Assembly: GCA_017882935.1 (NCBI GenBank) | Contig: JADGOP010000163.1 | Span: 1 to 5,944, forward strand | Length of the DNA stretch: 5,944 bases | Direction: 5' to 3' | From: Actinomycetota bacterium | GTDB lineage: Bacteria; Actinomycetota; Acidimicrobiia; Acidimicrobiales; Iamiaceae | Part shown: piece by piece, positions 1 to 5,690 of the stretch | How the letters are laid out: the number at the start of each line of letters is the position of its first letter | Position numbering within the stretch: position 1 is the stretch's first letter | The notes under the pieces: model-generated | Databases searched by the model: none | The model's input: only the letters and a program-made list of their open reading frames with translations | What the model was told of the DNA's origin: nothing | Made by a program: the position numbers and the translations under genes

Positions 1-1160
1 CCCCAGATGGTCTCGGAGCGGGAGAAGAAGAAGGCGGCCTGCAGCGGCGAGACCGGGTAGTCGCGGGCGGCGTCGCGCTTGCCCATGCCCGGCACGAACT
101 CCTCGCCGGGCTTGCCGGTGAGGATCTGCCCCTCCATCCCGAGGATGTCGATGGCCAGCTCCATGGTCGTGCGGTGCGTCTCGGACCAGAACATCTTGTT
201 GGTGGCCCCGAGCGTGGCGATGCCGAGGTCCTTGCGGTCGTGCAGCGCCGCGGTGAGGGTGCGCAGGCCGTTGATCCGCATGATCTGGATGTCGGACCAC
301 TGCCGCATCAACCGCTGGCGGATGAGCGGGTCCTGGATGCGGCCGTTGGCGCGGGCCTTCTCGACGATGGTGTCGAGCTCGCGCTCGAAGCGGCGGTAGC
401 CGGTGGTGGCCGACGAGCCGCGCTCGAACCCGAGCGTGGTCATGGCCACCTTCCACCCGTTGTTGACGCCGCCCACGACGGCGTCCTTGGGGCAGCGCGC
501 CTCGGTGAAGAAGACCTCGTTGAACTCGGCCGAGCCGTCGGGCTGGACGATGGGCCGCACCTCGACACCGTCCTGCTTCATGGGCACGAGCAGGTAGGAG
601 ATGCCCTTGTGCTTCGAGGCGGAGGGGTCGGTGCGGGCGAGCACGAAGCAGTAGTCGGCGTACTGCGCCTGGGTGGTCCACACCTTCTGCCCGGTGATGA
701 CCCACTCTTCGCCGTCGAGATCGGCCTTCGTCTTGAGCGACGCCAGGTCGGAGCCGGCCTCGGGCTCGGAGAAGCCCTGGCACCAGGCGATCTGACCCTT
801 GAGGATCTTGGGCAGGAAGAACTTCTTCTGCTCCTCTGTGCCCCACTGGAGGATGGTGGGGCCGACGAGCGTGTCGCCGAAGAAGTCGGCCCGCATGGGC
901 GCCTTGGCCCGGGCGAACTCCTCGTTGAGGACCACGTTCTCGAGGATCGACAGGCCCTTGCCGCCGTACTCGGTGGGCCACGAGGCGCAGATCCAGCCGC
1001 CGTCGAAGAGCTTCTGCGGCCAGGCGTCGTTGAACGACGTGCGCGCATCGGGCGTCATCTCGAAGCCCTCGTCGAACCACCCCTCGGGCAGGTTGTCCTC
1101 GAGCCAGGCACGGATCTCCTTGCGGAACGACTCGGCCTCTTCGGGGTAGTTCAGATCCAT
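1..1160 (-). CDS. Acyl-CoA dehydrogenase (FadE-like), C-terminus cut by window edge
   Basis: This is an FAD-dependent acyl-CoA dehydrogenase, which oxidises an acyl-CoA to the 2,3-enoyl-CoA and passes electrons to ETF. 386 residues are visible from ATG at 1160 (MDLNYPEEAESFRKEIRAWL), a start typical of actinobacterial FadE proteins. Residues 1-120 form the helical N-terminal domain. The middle beta domain carries the flavin-binding signature GFSEPEAGSD at 129-138 and WVITGQKVWTT at 153-163. The C-terminal helical domain runs to SETIW at 382-386, and the next codon begins GG, so it is Gly. The usual Glu of medium-chain enzymes (the E of YEGT) is therefore absent. Glu246 in TTLGFERG sits where isovaleryl-CoA dehydrogenase and FadE29-type enzymes keep their catalytic base. 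Probably only the last few dozen residues are missing. No good Shine-Dalgarno precedes the start. The substrate cannot be read from sequence; branched, steroid-derived or other bulky acyl-CoAs are possible. Confidence 0.95.
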   Translation of the reverse strand, partial: MDLNYPEEAESFRKEIRAWLEDNLPEGWFDEGFEMTPDARTSFNDAWPQKLFDGGWICASWPTEYGGKGLSILENVVLNEEFARAKAPMRADFFGDTLVGPTILQWGTEEQKKFFLPKILKGQIAWCQGFSEPEAGSDLASLKTKADLDGEEWVITGQKVWTTQAQYADYCFVLARTDPSASKHKGISYLLVPMKQDGVEVRPIVQPDGSAEFNEVFFTEARCPKDAVVGGVNNGWKVAMTTLGFERGSSATTGYRRFERELDTIVEKARANGRIQDPLIRQRLMRQWSDIQIMRINGLRTLTAALHDRKDLGIATLGATNKMFWSETHRTTMELAIDILGMEGQILTGKPGEEFVPGMGKRDAARDYPVSPLQAAFFFSRSETIW

Positions 1161-1166
1161 GCGCCC

Positions 1167-1187
1167 ATTCTTGACCCGCGAGTCAAG
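1167..1187 (-). promoter_or_regulatory. Palindromic operator overlapping the likely acyl-CoA dehydrogenase promoter
   Basis: CTTGAC at 1170-1175 and GTCAAG at 1182-1187 form a perfect inverted repeat with a 6-nt spacer, ending 9 nt before the dehydrogenase ATG. On the minus strand the proximal arm overlaps a -10-like AAGAAT (1172-1167), which lies 6 nt before the ATG. A dimeric repressor bound here would block transcription, as TetR- or GntR-type regulators do for fatty-acid and steroid catabolism genes. The palindrome is directly seen; the regulator and its ligand are unknown, and the sequence is not a clear match to the KstR or KstR2 sites I know. Confidence 0.55.
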
Positions 1188-1284
1188 GTGCGGCCAGTCG
1201 TCGTGGGTGACGCCGCGAACAGCCCGCCTCGACCCTGGTGAGCGGGCCGCCACGCCGGGTCCCGGCAGGCGCCGGCGCACGACC

Positions 1285-1290
1285 TAAGGT
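1285..1290 (+). promoter_or_regulatory. Candidate -10 (TAAGGT) for a leaderless FrhB-like gene
   Basis: TAAGGT matches the actinobacterial -10 pattern TANNNT and ends 7 nt before the ATG at 1298, which would place the transcript start at or next to the start codon. No -35 consensus is visible about 17 nt upstream. The same bases contain AAGG (1286-1289) at 8 nt from the ATG, which could instead be a weak Shine-Dalgarno; sequence alone does not separate the two readings. Confidence 0.45.
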
Positions 1291-1297
1291 TCGCAGC

Positions 1298-2461
1298 ATG
1301 TCGGTCACCGAGCCAGCTGCCAAGCCTGTCCGCGAGCGGTGGAGCTTCCAGTGGAAGGAGCTCTACGACGAGGTCGTCACCACCGGGCTCTGCACCGGGT
1401 GCGCCGGGTGCGTCATCGCGTGCCCCCACGACGTGCTCGGCTACACCCACGAGTCCGGTGGCTACAAGCCCTTCCACCTCGAGGAGGAGCTGGGGCTCGA
1501 CGACTGCGGCCACGGCCAGAAGGGCTGCACCTCGTGCACCCGGGCGTGCCCCCGGTTCCGGCTCTGGGAGCCCCAGGCCGACGAGCAGCTGTTCGGCCGC
1601 CTGCGTGAGCCCGACGAGGCCGCGGGTGTGAGCAAGGACATCCTGCTGGCCCGCGCCGCCGACCCCGCGGTGCACCAGCAGGGCCAGGACGGAGGCCTCG
1701 TCGGCGCCATCCTCATCTGGGCCATCGAGCACGACCTCATCGACGCCGCGCTCGTGTCCTACCTCGAGGGCGACGGCTCCACCTGGAAGACCCGCCCCGG
1801 CGTGGCCCGCACCCGCGACGAGATCCTCGCCGGGTCCGGCAGCCGCTACACCTACTCCGCCAACACGCTGGCCTACGACGAGGCCATCGAAGGTGGCGCC
1901 GAGCGCATCGCCCTGGTGGGCATGAGCTGTCAGAGCTCGTCACCGCCGGTCATGAAGGCCCGCAAGGTGGGCAAGGTCGGGCGCCGCTTCGCGCTCAACA
2001 TCGGCCTGCTCTGCTCGAAGACCTTCGACGACGCCATCTTCCCCGAGCTGTTCGAGGCCAAGTACGGCCTGGCCCGCGCCGACATGGTGAAGATGAACAT
2101 CAAGGGCGTGTTCCAGATCTGGATGCGCGACGGCAGCTACCACGAGGTGCCGCTGAAGGAGTGCCACGCCTGGACGCGCGAGGGCTGCAAGATGTGCCCC
2201 GACTTCGCGGCCGAGCACGCCGACATCTCCACCGGTGGCATCGGCGCCTTCAACGACTGGACCCTCACCATCGTCCGCACCGACATCGGGCGCGAGATCA
2301 TCGAGGGCATGGTCGCCGACGGCTCGATCGAGACCCGTCCCGGCGACGACGACCCGGGCGCGGTCGCCCTCATGCACAAGCTCGCCGTGAAGAGCCGCAA
2401 GCGCTGGCCCGAGTTCGCCCAGGAGCAGCCGGGCCTGCTGCCGAACCCCACCGTGCGCTGA
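1298..2461 (+). CDS. Coenzyme F420 hydrogenase/dehydrogenase beta-subunit family iron-sulfur flavoprotein (FrhB/FpoF-like)
   Basis: This 387-residue protein has the FrhB-family plan: iron-sulfur sites plus a flavin domain that in known relatives exchanges electrons with F420 (FrhB, FpoF/FqoF) or reduces a chlorophyll derivative (HCAR). The N-terminus has a ferredoxin-type motif, Cys32, 35, 38 and 42 (LCTGCAGCVIACPHDV), and a second Cys set at 70, 77, 80 and 84 (CTSCTRACP), suggesting two 4Fe-4S clusters. The family C-terminal domain follows, with VGMSCQSS at 208-214, LNIGLLCSKTF at 233-243, Cys289, and CKMCPDFAAEHADIS at 297-311. It is longer than FrhB (about 280-290 residues) because of the added ferredoxin region. 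No hydrogenase large or small subunit is nearby, so hydrogenase activity is unlikely; a soluble F420H2- or ferredoxin-linked oxidoreductase is the best guess. An upstream in-frame ATG at 1238 is less likely: it adds a Pro/Arg-rich leader and would cover the probable promoter. Confidence 0.9.
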   Translation: MSVTEPAAKPVRERWSFQWKELYDEVVTTGLCTGCAGCVIACPHDVLGYTHESGGYKPFHLEEELGLDDCGHGQKGCTSCTRACPRFRLWEPQADEQLFGRLREPDEAAGVSKDILLARAADPAVHQQGQDGGLVGAILIWAIEHDLIDAALVSYLEGDGSTWKTRPGVARTRDEILAGSGSRYTYSANTLAYDEAIEGGAERIALVGMSCQSSSPPVMKARKVGKVGRRFALNIGLLCSKTFDDAIFPELFEAKYGLARADMVKMNIKGVFQIWMRDGSYHEVPLKECHAWTREGCKMCPDFAAEHADISTGGIGAFNDWTLTIVRTDIGREIIEGMVADGSIETRPGDDDPGAVALMHKLAVKSRKRWPEFAQEQPGLLPNPTVR

Positions 2462-2462
2462 C

Positions 2463-2490
2463 CCCGCGGTCGCCCGGTGGGCGGCGCGGG
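2463..2490. terminator. GC-rich hairpin between convergent genes, probable bidirectional terminator
   Basis: CCCGCG (2463-2468) pairs with CGCGGG (2485-2490), and CGCCC (2471-2475) pairs with GGGCG (2479-2483) around a GGT loop. This gives 11 base pairs with a small 2/1 internal loop. It fills nearly all of the 36 nt between the stop codons at 2461 and 2498 of the facing genes. There is no T-tract on either strand, which is common for proposed terminators in high-GC actinobacteria. Confidence 0.6.
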
Positions 2491-2497
2491 AACGCGG

Positions 2498-3010
2498 TCA
2501 GTTCGAGGTGGTGGTGCTGCCGGCCCCGGGCGTGTTGGGCGCGACGGTGGTGGCCGAGGCCCTGACGGTGGTGGTGGGAGCCACGGGCCCCACCTGCACC
2601 GTGGTGCTGGTGCTCGGCTTGCCCTCGCACTCGTTGAGGAACACGAGCGACTGCGGGAGCTCCTTGTCGATGGTGTAGAGCTGCGGGTTGGTGCGGATCT
2701 TCGACTCGGCGTTGGCGAAGTCCTTGTAGGGCACGCCACCGGCGCTCGGGCTGCGGGTGATCTTGCCGATGACGCACTGGCAGACCTTGTTGCTGGCCGA
2801 CAGCTCGGCCGAGGTGGGGTTGGCCTTGACGCCACGCTCGCAGCCACGCACGAAGTTGTCCTTCACCCCTGCGGTGTAGGAGGTGGGGTCCTTCTGCTGA
2901 CCGCAGCCGACGAGCAGCAGCGCGGCCACGCCCAGGGCGGCCCAGGCGGCCGGGCGCCGGCGAGAAGCGGGTCGCGGGCTTGTCTGAGGAGAGCAGGGGC
3001 GTGCGGGCAT
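2498..3010 (-). CDS. Small secreted lipoprotein with a Cys-x-Cys domain and Thr-rich tail, function unknown
   Basis: The protein is 170 residues from ATG at 3010. An Arg-rich n-region (SRRR at 16-19) and hydrophobic stretch (21-34) lead to a lipobox LVGC at 33-36, so the mature protein should be lipidated on Cys36 and anchored outside the membrane. The mature domain (about 45-130) has four more cysteines: Cys57 (FVRGCERG), Cys77 and Cys79 (KVCQCVIGKI), and Cys128 (LNECEG). They could form disulfides or bind a metal or cofactor. The last 40 residues are a low-complexity Thr/Val/Pro/Ala tail with repeated TTV and TTT. I do not recognise the domain. The frame stays open upstream to 3277, but that part lacks a sensible signal sequence and crosses the 3079-3109 hairpin. 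The lipobox and the TANNNT hexamer both support ATG 3010. Confidence 0.85.
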   Translation of the reverse strand: MPARPCSPQTSPRPASRRRPAAWAALGVAALLLVGCGQQKDPTSYTAGVKDNFVRGCERGVKANPTSAELSASNKVCQCVIGKITRSPSAGGVPYKDFANAESKIRTNPQLYTIDKELPQSLVFLNECEGKPSTSTTVQVGPVAPTTTVRASATTVAPNTPGAGSTTTSN

Positions 3011-3017
3011 CGGCGCC

Positions 3018-3023
3018 ACGGTA
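3018..3023 (-). promoter_or_regulatory. Candidate -10 (TACCGT) for a leaderless lipoprotein gene
   Basis: On the minus strand TACCGT fits TANNNT and ends 7 nt before ATG 3010, the same spacing as the candidate at 1285-1290. No Shine-Dalgarno is visible between it and the ATG, so a leaderless transcript is the simplest reading. No -35 consensus is evident. Confidence 0.45.
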
Positions 3024-3078
3024 GTGCCCGCTGCACGCGGCCTCCGAACCCGCTCGGCGGCATCCGAGCCCGGACGCG

Positions 3079-3109
3079 CCGGAGGCGCCGACCAGGTCGG
3101 CGCCTCCGG
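3079..3109. terminator. Very strong perfect hairpin, possible terminator or processing element
   Basis: CCGGAGGCGCCGACC (3079-3093) and its exact reverse complement (3095-3109) flank a single A. As RNA this gives a stem of about 14 bp with a CAG (plus strand) or CTG (minus strand) triloop. It lies about 200 nt past the udgB stop and 69 nt upstream of the lipoprotein start. There is no T-run on either side, so it is not a canonical intrinsic terminator. It may end minus-strand transcripts arriving from udgB or from something within 3110-3307. Confidence 0.5.
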
Positions 3110-3197
3110 TCTGTCGCCCGATGAAGGCTCCCCTCCCTCATCGAATTCCCTCCACGGGAGAACGACCCCATCATGGATTGTGTCACTAAAACTGTCT

Positions 3198-3217
3198 TGA
3201 GTCGTTCGACTCATTTT
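3198..3217 (+). repeat. Palindrome TGAGTCG-TT-CGACTCA followed by TTTT
   Basis: A perfect 16-nt palindrome (3198-3213) is followed directly by four T's on the plus strand. It could be a short intrinsic terminator for a plus-strand transcript (6-bp stem, GTTC loop) or an operator for a dimeric regulator. It sits in the lowest-GC part of the window. No plus-strand gene ends here, so if it is a terminator, its transcript would be an unannotated RNA. Confidence 0.45.
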
Positions 3218-3229
3218 CCATGCGCAGTC

Positions 3230-3293
3230 AAAAATCAGGGTCGGATTGGGCCGATCCGCCCATGCAGGGCGAGGCACCTCGCGCCGATCGGCC
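3230..3293 (-). terminator. Probable terminator region downstream of udgB
   Basis: Reading the minus strand from the udgB stop, GGCCGATC (3293-3286) can pair with GATCGGCC (3256-3249), enclosing an inner hairpin at 3269-3282 (GCGAGG-CA-CCTCGC). An alternative stem CGGAT/ATCCG (3242-3246 with 3254-3258) is followed 7 nt later by TTTTT (3234-3230). A GC stem plus a T-run just past a stop fits transcription termination of the glycosyltransferase-udgB unit, although the spacing is looser than in a textbook terminator. Confidence 0.45.
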
Positions 3294-3307
3294 TGCGAAC
3301 ACGCAGC

Positions 3308-4033
3308 TCAGGAGGCTGCGACCCGCGGGGTCGCGCGGCCTTCTCCCAGCTCGCGGGCCCGGACCAGCACCTCGTCGAACATCTCGGGGGTGAGGCGGCC
3401 TGTGAAGGTGTTCTGCTGGCTCACGTGGTACGAGCAGAGCAGCACCCGCCCGTCAGGAAGCGCGACCTCCACGCCGTGCCCGAAGCGTGGCCGTGGCGTG
3501 ACGCCGAGTACCCCGGCCAGGGCGTGGAGGCCGAACTGACCGAGCACCACGGCCACTCGCCACGGCAGCACCTCCAGCTCGCGCTCGAGGTAGCCCTGGC
3601 AGCGGTCACGCTCCTGCGGCGTGGGCCTGTTGGCCGGCGGCGCGCAACGGACCGGAGCGGTGATCCACGCCCCGCCCAGCTCCAGCCCGTCGTCGCGCGC
3701 CCGGCTGTCGGGCTGGTTGGCGTAGCCCTGGCGGTGGAGCGCGGCGTACAGGAAGTCGCCCGAGCGGTCACCCGTGAACATCCGGCCGGTGCGGTTGGCA
3801 CCGTGCGCCGCGGGCGCCAGGCCGACGACGACGAGGTGGGCATCGGGGTCGCCGAACCCGGGCACCGGCCGGCCCCAGTAGGTCTCGTCGCGGTACGCCG
3901 CGCGCTTCTCGGTGGCGACCTGCTCACGCCACGCCACCAGGCGCGGGCAGGCACGGCAGTGCACCACCTCGTCCTCGATGGCGAGGAGCGCGGCGGTGCG
4001 GGCCGCGGGGGTGTCGGGAGCCCGCGGGGTCAC
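3308..4033 (-). CDS. udgB: Family 5 uracil-DNA glycosylase (UDGb), 4Fe-4S type
   Basis: UdgB removes uracil, and in studied members also other deaminated bases such as hypoxanthine, from double-stranded DNA to start base-excision repair. The 241-residue protein has the 4Fe-4S cysteines Cys26, Cys29 (HCRACP), Cys130 and Cys145. Motif 1 is [20 protein letters not shown] at 71-90; it lacks the catalytic acid found at the motif-1 position in family 1 and family 4 enzymes, as is typical of UDGb. The C-terminal motif is [15 protein letters not shown] at 201-215. The match to Mycobacterium UdgB-type proteins is strong. The chosen start is GTG at 4033, which overlaps the upstream TGA as GTGA and leaves a short leader before the first cluster cysteine. 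The frame stays open far upstream to 4702, but that stretch is antisense-free shadow of the glycosyltransferase and is Arg/Pro/Ala-rich. GGGAG lies 12 nt upstream, too far to be a strong Shine-Dalgarno, so translational coupling is likely. Confidence 0.93.
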   Translation of the reverse strand: MTPRAPDTPAARTAALLAIEDEVVHCRACPRLVAWREQVATEKRAAYRDETYWGRPVPGFGDPDAHLVVVGLAPAAHGANRTGRMFTGDRSGDFLYAALHRQGYANQPDSRARDDGLELGGAWITAPVRCAPPANRPTPQERDRCQGYLERELEVLPWRVAVVLGQFGLHALAGVLGVTPRPRFGHGVEVALPDGRVLLCSYHVSQQNTFTGRLTPEMFDEVLVRARELGEGRATPRVAAS

Positions 4034-5613
4034 GGTCGGTCCGGGCTCCCGACGTAGCGGTAGATGACCATGTGGTCGACGACCGCGATCGGCTTGTAGC
4101 GGGTCTTCAGCAGGTGCTCGAGCGCAGGCAGCACCGACACCGGGTAGCGCCCGTAGCCCCGCAGGCCGGCCGCCGAGGTGTCGACGAAGATGCGGGGCGG
4201 GTTGGCCTCGAGCTGGCCGACGTAGTCGTGGATGATGTCGGGCGCGGCGTCGCGGATGGTCCGGGGCCCCTCGATGCGACCAGCCGACTTCCCCACCACG
4301 AAGTCGGTGAGGATCAGGCCACCCGCGGGGAGCCGATCGCTGGCCCAGTACAGCTCGGGGAACGAGCCCCAGATCGCCACGCGATCGTGGGGCACGGTGT
4401 TGGCGTCGATGATGCGCGCCGCCGCGGTGGTGCTGGGGAAGTGGTGCACCCGCCCGGGCACCAGCGAGAGCCCGAAGAACACGACCGCGGTGAGCCCGGC
4501 CACCCCCGCCAGCCACGCGCGCCACCGGGCACTGAACCCGCCGATCGCCGGCGCCGCGAGCAGGCACAGCGGGGGCAGCACCTGCACCCAGTAGTGCCCG
4601 AAGAACCGGAGCCCGGCCACGACCGACAGCAGCCCCACGGCCAGCCAGCACCACAGGTCGAGGTCGGCGCGGTCCCAGCGACGTCGGGCGAGGAGCACGC
4701 ACAGCACGAGGTGGCCCACCACGAACAGGGCCAGGCTACCGAGCGCCCGCCCGGCCACCCCGCGGGACTCGCTCAGGCCGAACAGCAGCGACCCGTTCCC
4801 GGTGAAGACCCACCGCACGAACAGGCCGAGCGGCAGCGTGAGCCCGACCGCCGCGACGGTGAGGAGCGCCGCGACGAAGACCGCAGCGCTGCGGATGGCC
4901 GGTGGGGCACCCGCCCCGCGGACGGTGCGCAGCACCCAGCGGTCGAAGCGCTCGCCGTCGGCGCGGGGCGGCGGGTCGACGCCCTCGCGCCGGTTGTCGG
5001 CGGTCCACCACACCGCGAGGCACGCCGGCACCACGCCGATGGCCCAGCTCTGGCGCGTGAGCGTGGCGAGGCCCACGCACACCCCGGCACCGATGGCGCT
5101 GCGCAGCGAGCCGCGTCGCGCCAGGACGATGGCGGCGACGCCCGGCAGGATCGCAAGCGGTGAGAAGTTCGCCGACTGCGCGTCCTGCGGTGCCATGGCC
5201 GTCATGCCGAGCAGGAACAGCGTCGAGCCCCACCACGCGGCACGCGGACCGGCGCGGCGCCAGAGGTCCCACGCGAGCAGCACCGCCGCGGCCGCCAGCG
5301 CGAGGGCGAGGACCAACCGCATCGGCCGGAGGTCGCGCGAGTGCGTCAGGCGGAACGACTCCGCGTAGAGCCACGGCGCCAGCGGCGGCTTGCGATCGAT
5401 CACGTCGGTGTAGAGGTGACCGCCCTCGACGAGGCCCATGCCCTGCACCGCGATGGCGGCTTCGTCGGGATCGAAGATCTGGTGGACGTAGCCGGGCACC
5501 CGCAGCACCAGCGACAGCAGCACGAGAGACGCGACGAGCACCCACCACCGCTGGCCGAGGCGTCGACCGGAGGGCGCGTCCGCACGCGCACCAGACACCG
5601 TCGCCGCAGTCAC
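4030..5613 (-). CDS. Polytopic GT-C glycosyltransferase, ArnT/PMT (dolichyl-phosphate-mannose-protein mannosyltransferase) type
   Basis: The 527-residue membrane protein resembles family 39/83 glycosyltransferases, which move a sugar from a polyprenyl-phosphate donor onto lipid or protein acceptors on the outer face of the membrane. After the first membrane segment (about 24-43) comes FDPDEA at 47-52, the acidic loop motif that holds the catalytic Asp in this fold, followed by [11 protein letters not shown] at 73-83. About ten or eleven hydrophobic segments follow up to residue 386, including [13 protein letters not shown] at 337-349, a pattern common in the family. The last 140 residues are a soluble domain. 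The start is either GTG 5616 or the adjacent in-frame GTG 5613. I prefer 5613 because TATCAT ends 6 nt before it, fitting a leaderless mRNA. The gene is first in a unit with udgB. The sugar and acceptor are unknown. Confidence 0.88.
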   Translation of the reverse strand: MTAATVSGARADAPSGRRLGQRWWVLVASLVLLSLVLRVPGYVHQIFDPDEAAIAVQGMGLVEGGHLYTDVIDRKPPLAPWLYAESFRLTHSRDLRPMRLVLALALAAAAVLLAWDLWRRAGPRAAWWGSTLFLLGMTAMAPQDAQSANFSPLAILPGVAAIVLARRGSLRSAIGAGVCVGLATLTRQSWAIGVVPACLAVWWTADNRREGVDPPPRADGERFDRWVLRTVRGAGAPPAIRSAAVFVAALLTVAAVGLTLPLGLFVRWVFTGNGSLLFGLSESRGVAGRALGSLALFVVGHLVLCVLLARRRWDRADLDLWCWLAVGLLSVVAGLRFFGHYWVQVLPPLCLLAAPAIGGFSARWRAWLAGVAGLTAVVFFGLSLVPGRVHHFPSTTAAARIIDANTVPHDRVAIWGSFPELYWASDRLPAGGLILTDFVVGKSAGRIEGPRTIRDAAPDIIHDYVGQLEANPPRIFVDTSAAGLRGYGRYPVSVLPALEHLLKTRYKPIAVVDHMVIYRYVGSPDRP

Positions 5614-5619
5614 CACCGG

Positions 5620-5625
5620 ATGATA
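5620..5625 (-). promoter_or_regulatory. -10 box (TATCAT) for the glycosyltransferase-udgB unit
   Basis: On the minus strand TATCAT differs from TATAAT at one base and is the best -10 hexamer in the window. It ends 3 nt before GTG 5616 and 6 nt before GTG 5613, so transcription probably starts at the second GTG. No -35 consensus lies 17 nt upstream; that stretch is almost pure G/C and includes the palindrome GCGGCGCCGC at 5632-5641. Confidence 0.6.
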
Positions 5626-5690
5626 CGGGGGGCGGCGCCGCGGGGACCCTCGGCCCCGCTCCGGCGCCGGTGGGCTGCTAGTCAGGAGCC

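Larger units (their letters stand above)
3011..3307. other. Gene-free intergenic region with a low-GC island and stacked palindromes
   Basis: I find no convincing protein gene in these 297 nt. From the lipoprotein side it holds the TACCGT promoter candidate, the perfect hairpin at 3079-3109, a C-rich loop hairpin (CGATGA 3119-3124 with TCATCG 3138-3143, 13-nt loop), a low-GC stretch (30 of 70 bases G/C over 3171-3240), a palindrome at 3198-3213, and inverted repeats at 3242-3293 next to the udgB stop. Parts could be a terminator for udgB, an upstream control region for the lipoprotein, or a small RNA. None is proven. Confidence 0.7.

Noticed and set aside
1164..1168. Alternative ATG at 1168 for the acyl-CoA dehydrogenase
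   Set aside because: It is out of frame with the dehydrogenase and meets TGA after five codons.
174..1241. Long plus-strand open frame of 355 codons
   Set aside because: It lies antisense to the acyl-CoA dehydrogenase. Its product is low-complexity Leu/Gly/Ala/Val-rich with no domain, as expected from the mirror frame of a high-GC gene.
2863..3141. Minus-strand frame of 92 codons with an excellent GGAGG-N7-ATG start
   Set aside because: The Shine-Dalgarno match is striking, but the product is Arg/Pro-rich, crosses the 3079-3109 hairpin and overlaps the lipoprotein gene out of frame. The GGAGG is more likely part of the purine-rich strand of a C-rich hairpin region.
4034..4702. Upstream extension of the udgB frame
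   Set aside because: It overlaps the glycosyltransferase in another frame and is Arg/Pro/Ala-rich without motifs. The GTG at 4033 gives a normal-length UdgB with a GTGA junction.
4072..5163. Plus-strand open frame of 363 codons
   Set aside because: It is antisense to the glycosyltransferase and rich in Pro, Gly, Arg, His and Gln with no recognisable fold. It is a codon-usage shadow.
5632..5641. GCGGCGCCGC palindrome in the divergent region
   Set aside because: It is short and entirely G/C, so it is expected by chance at this base composition. It is not called as an operator.
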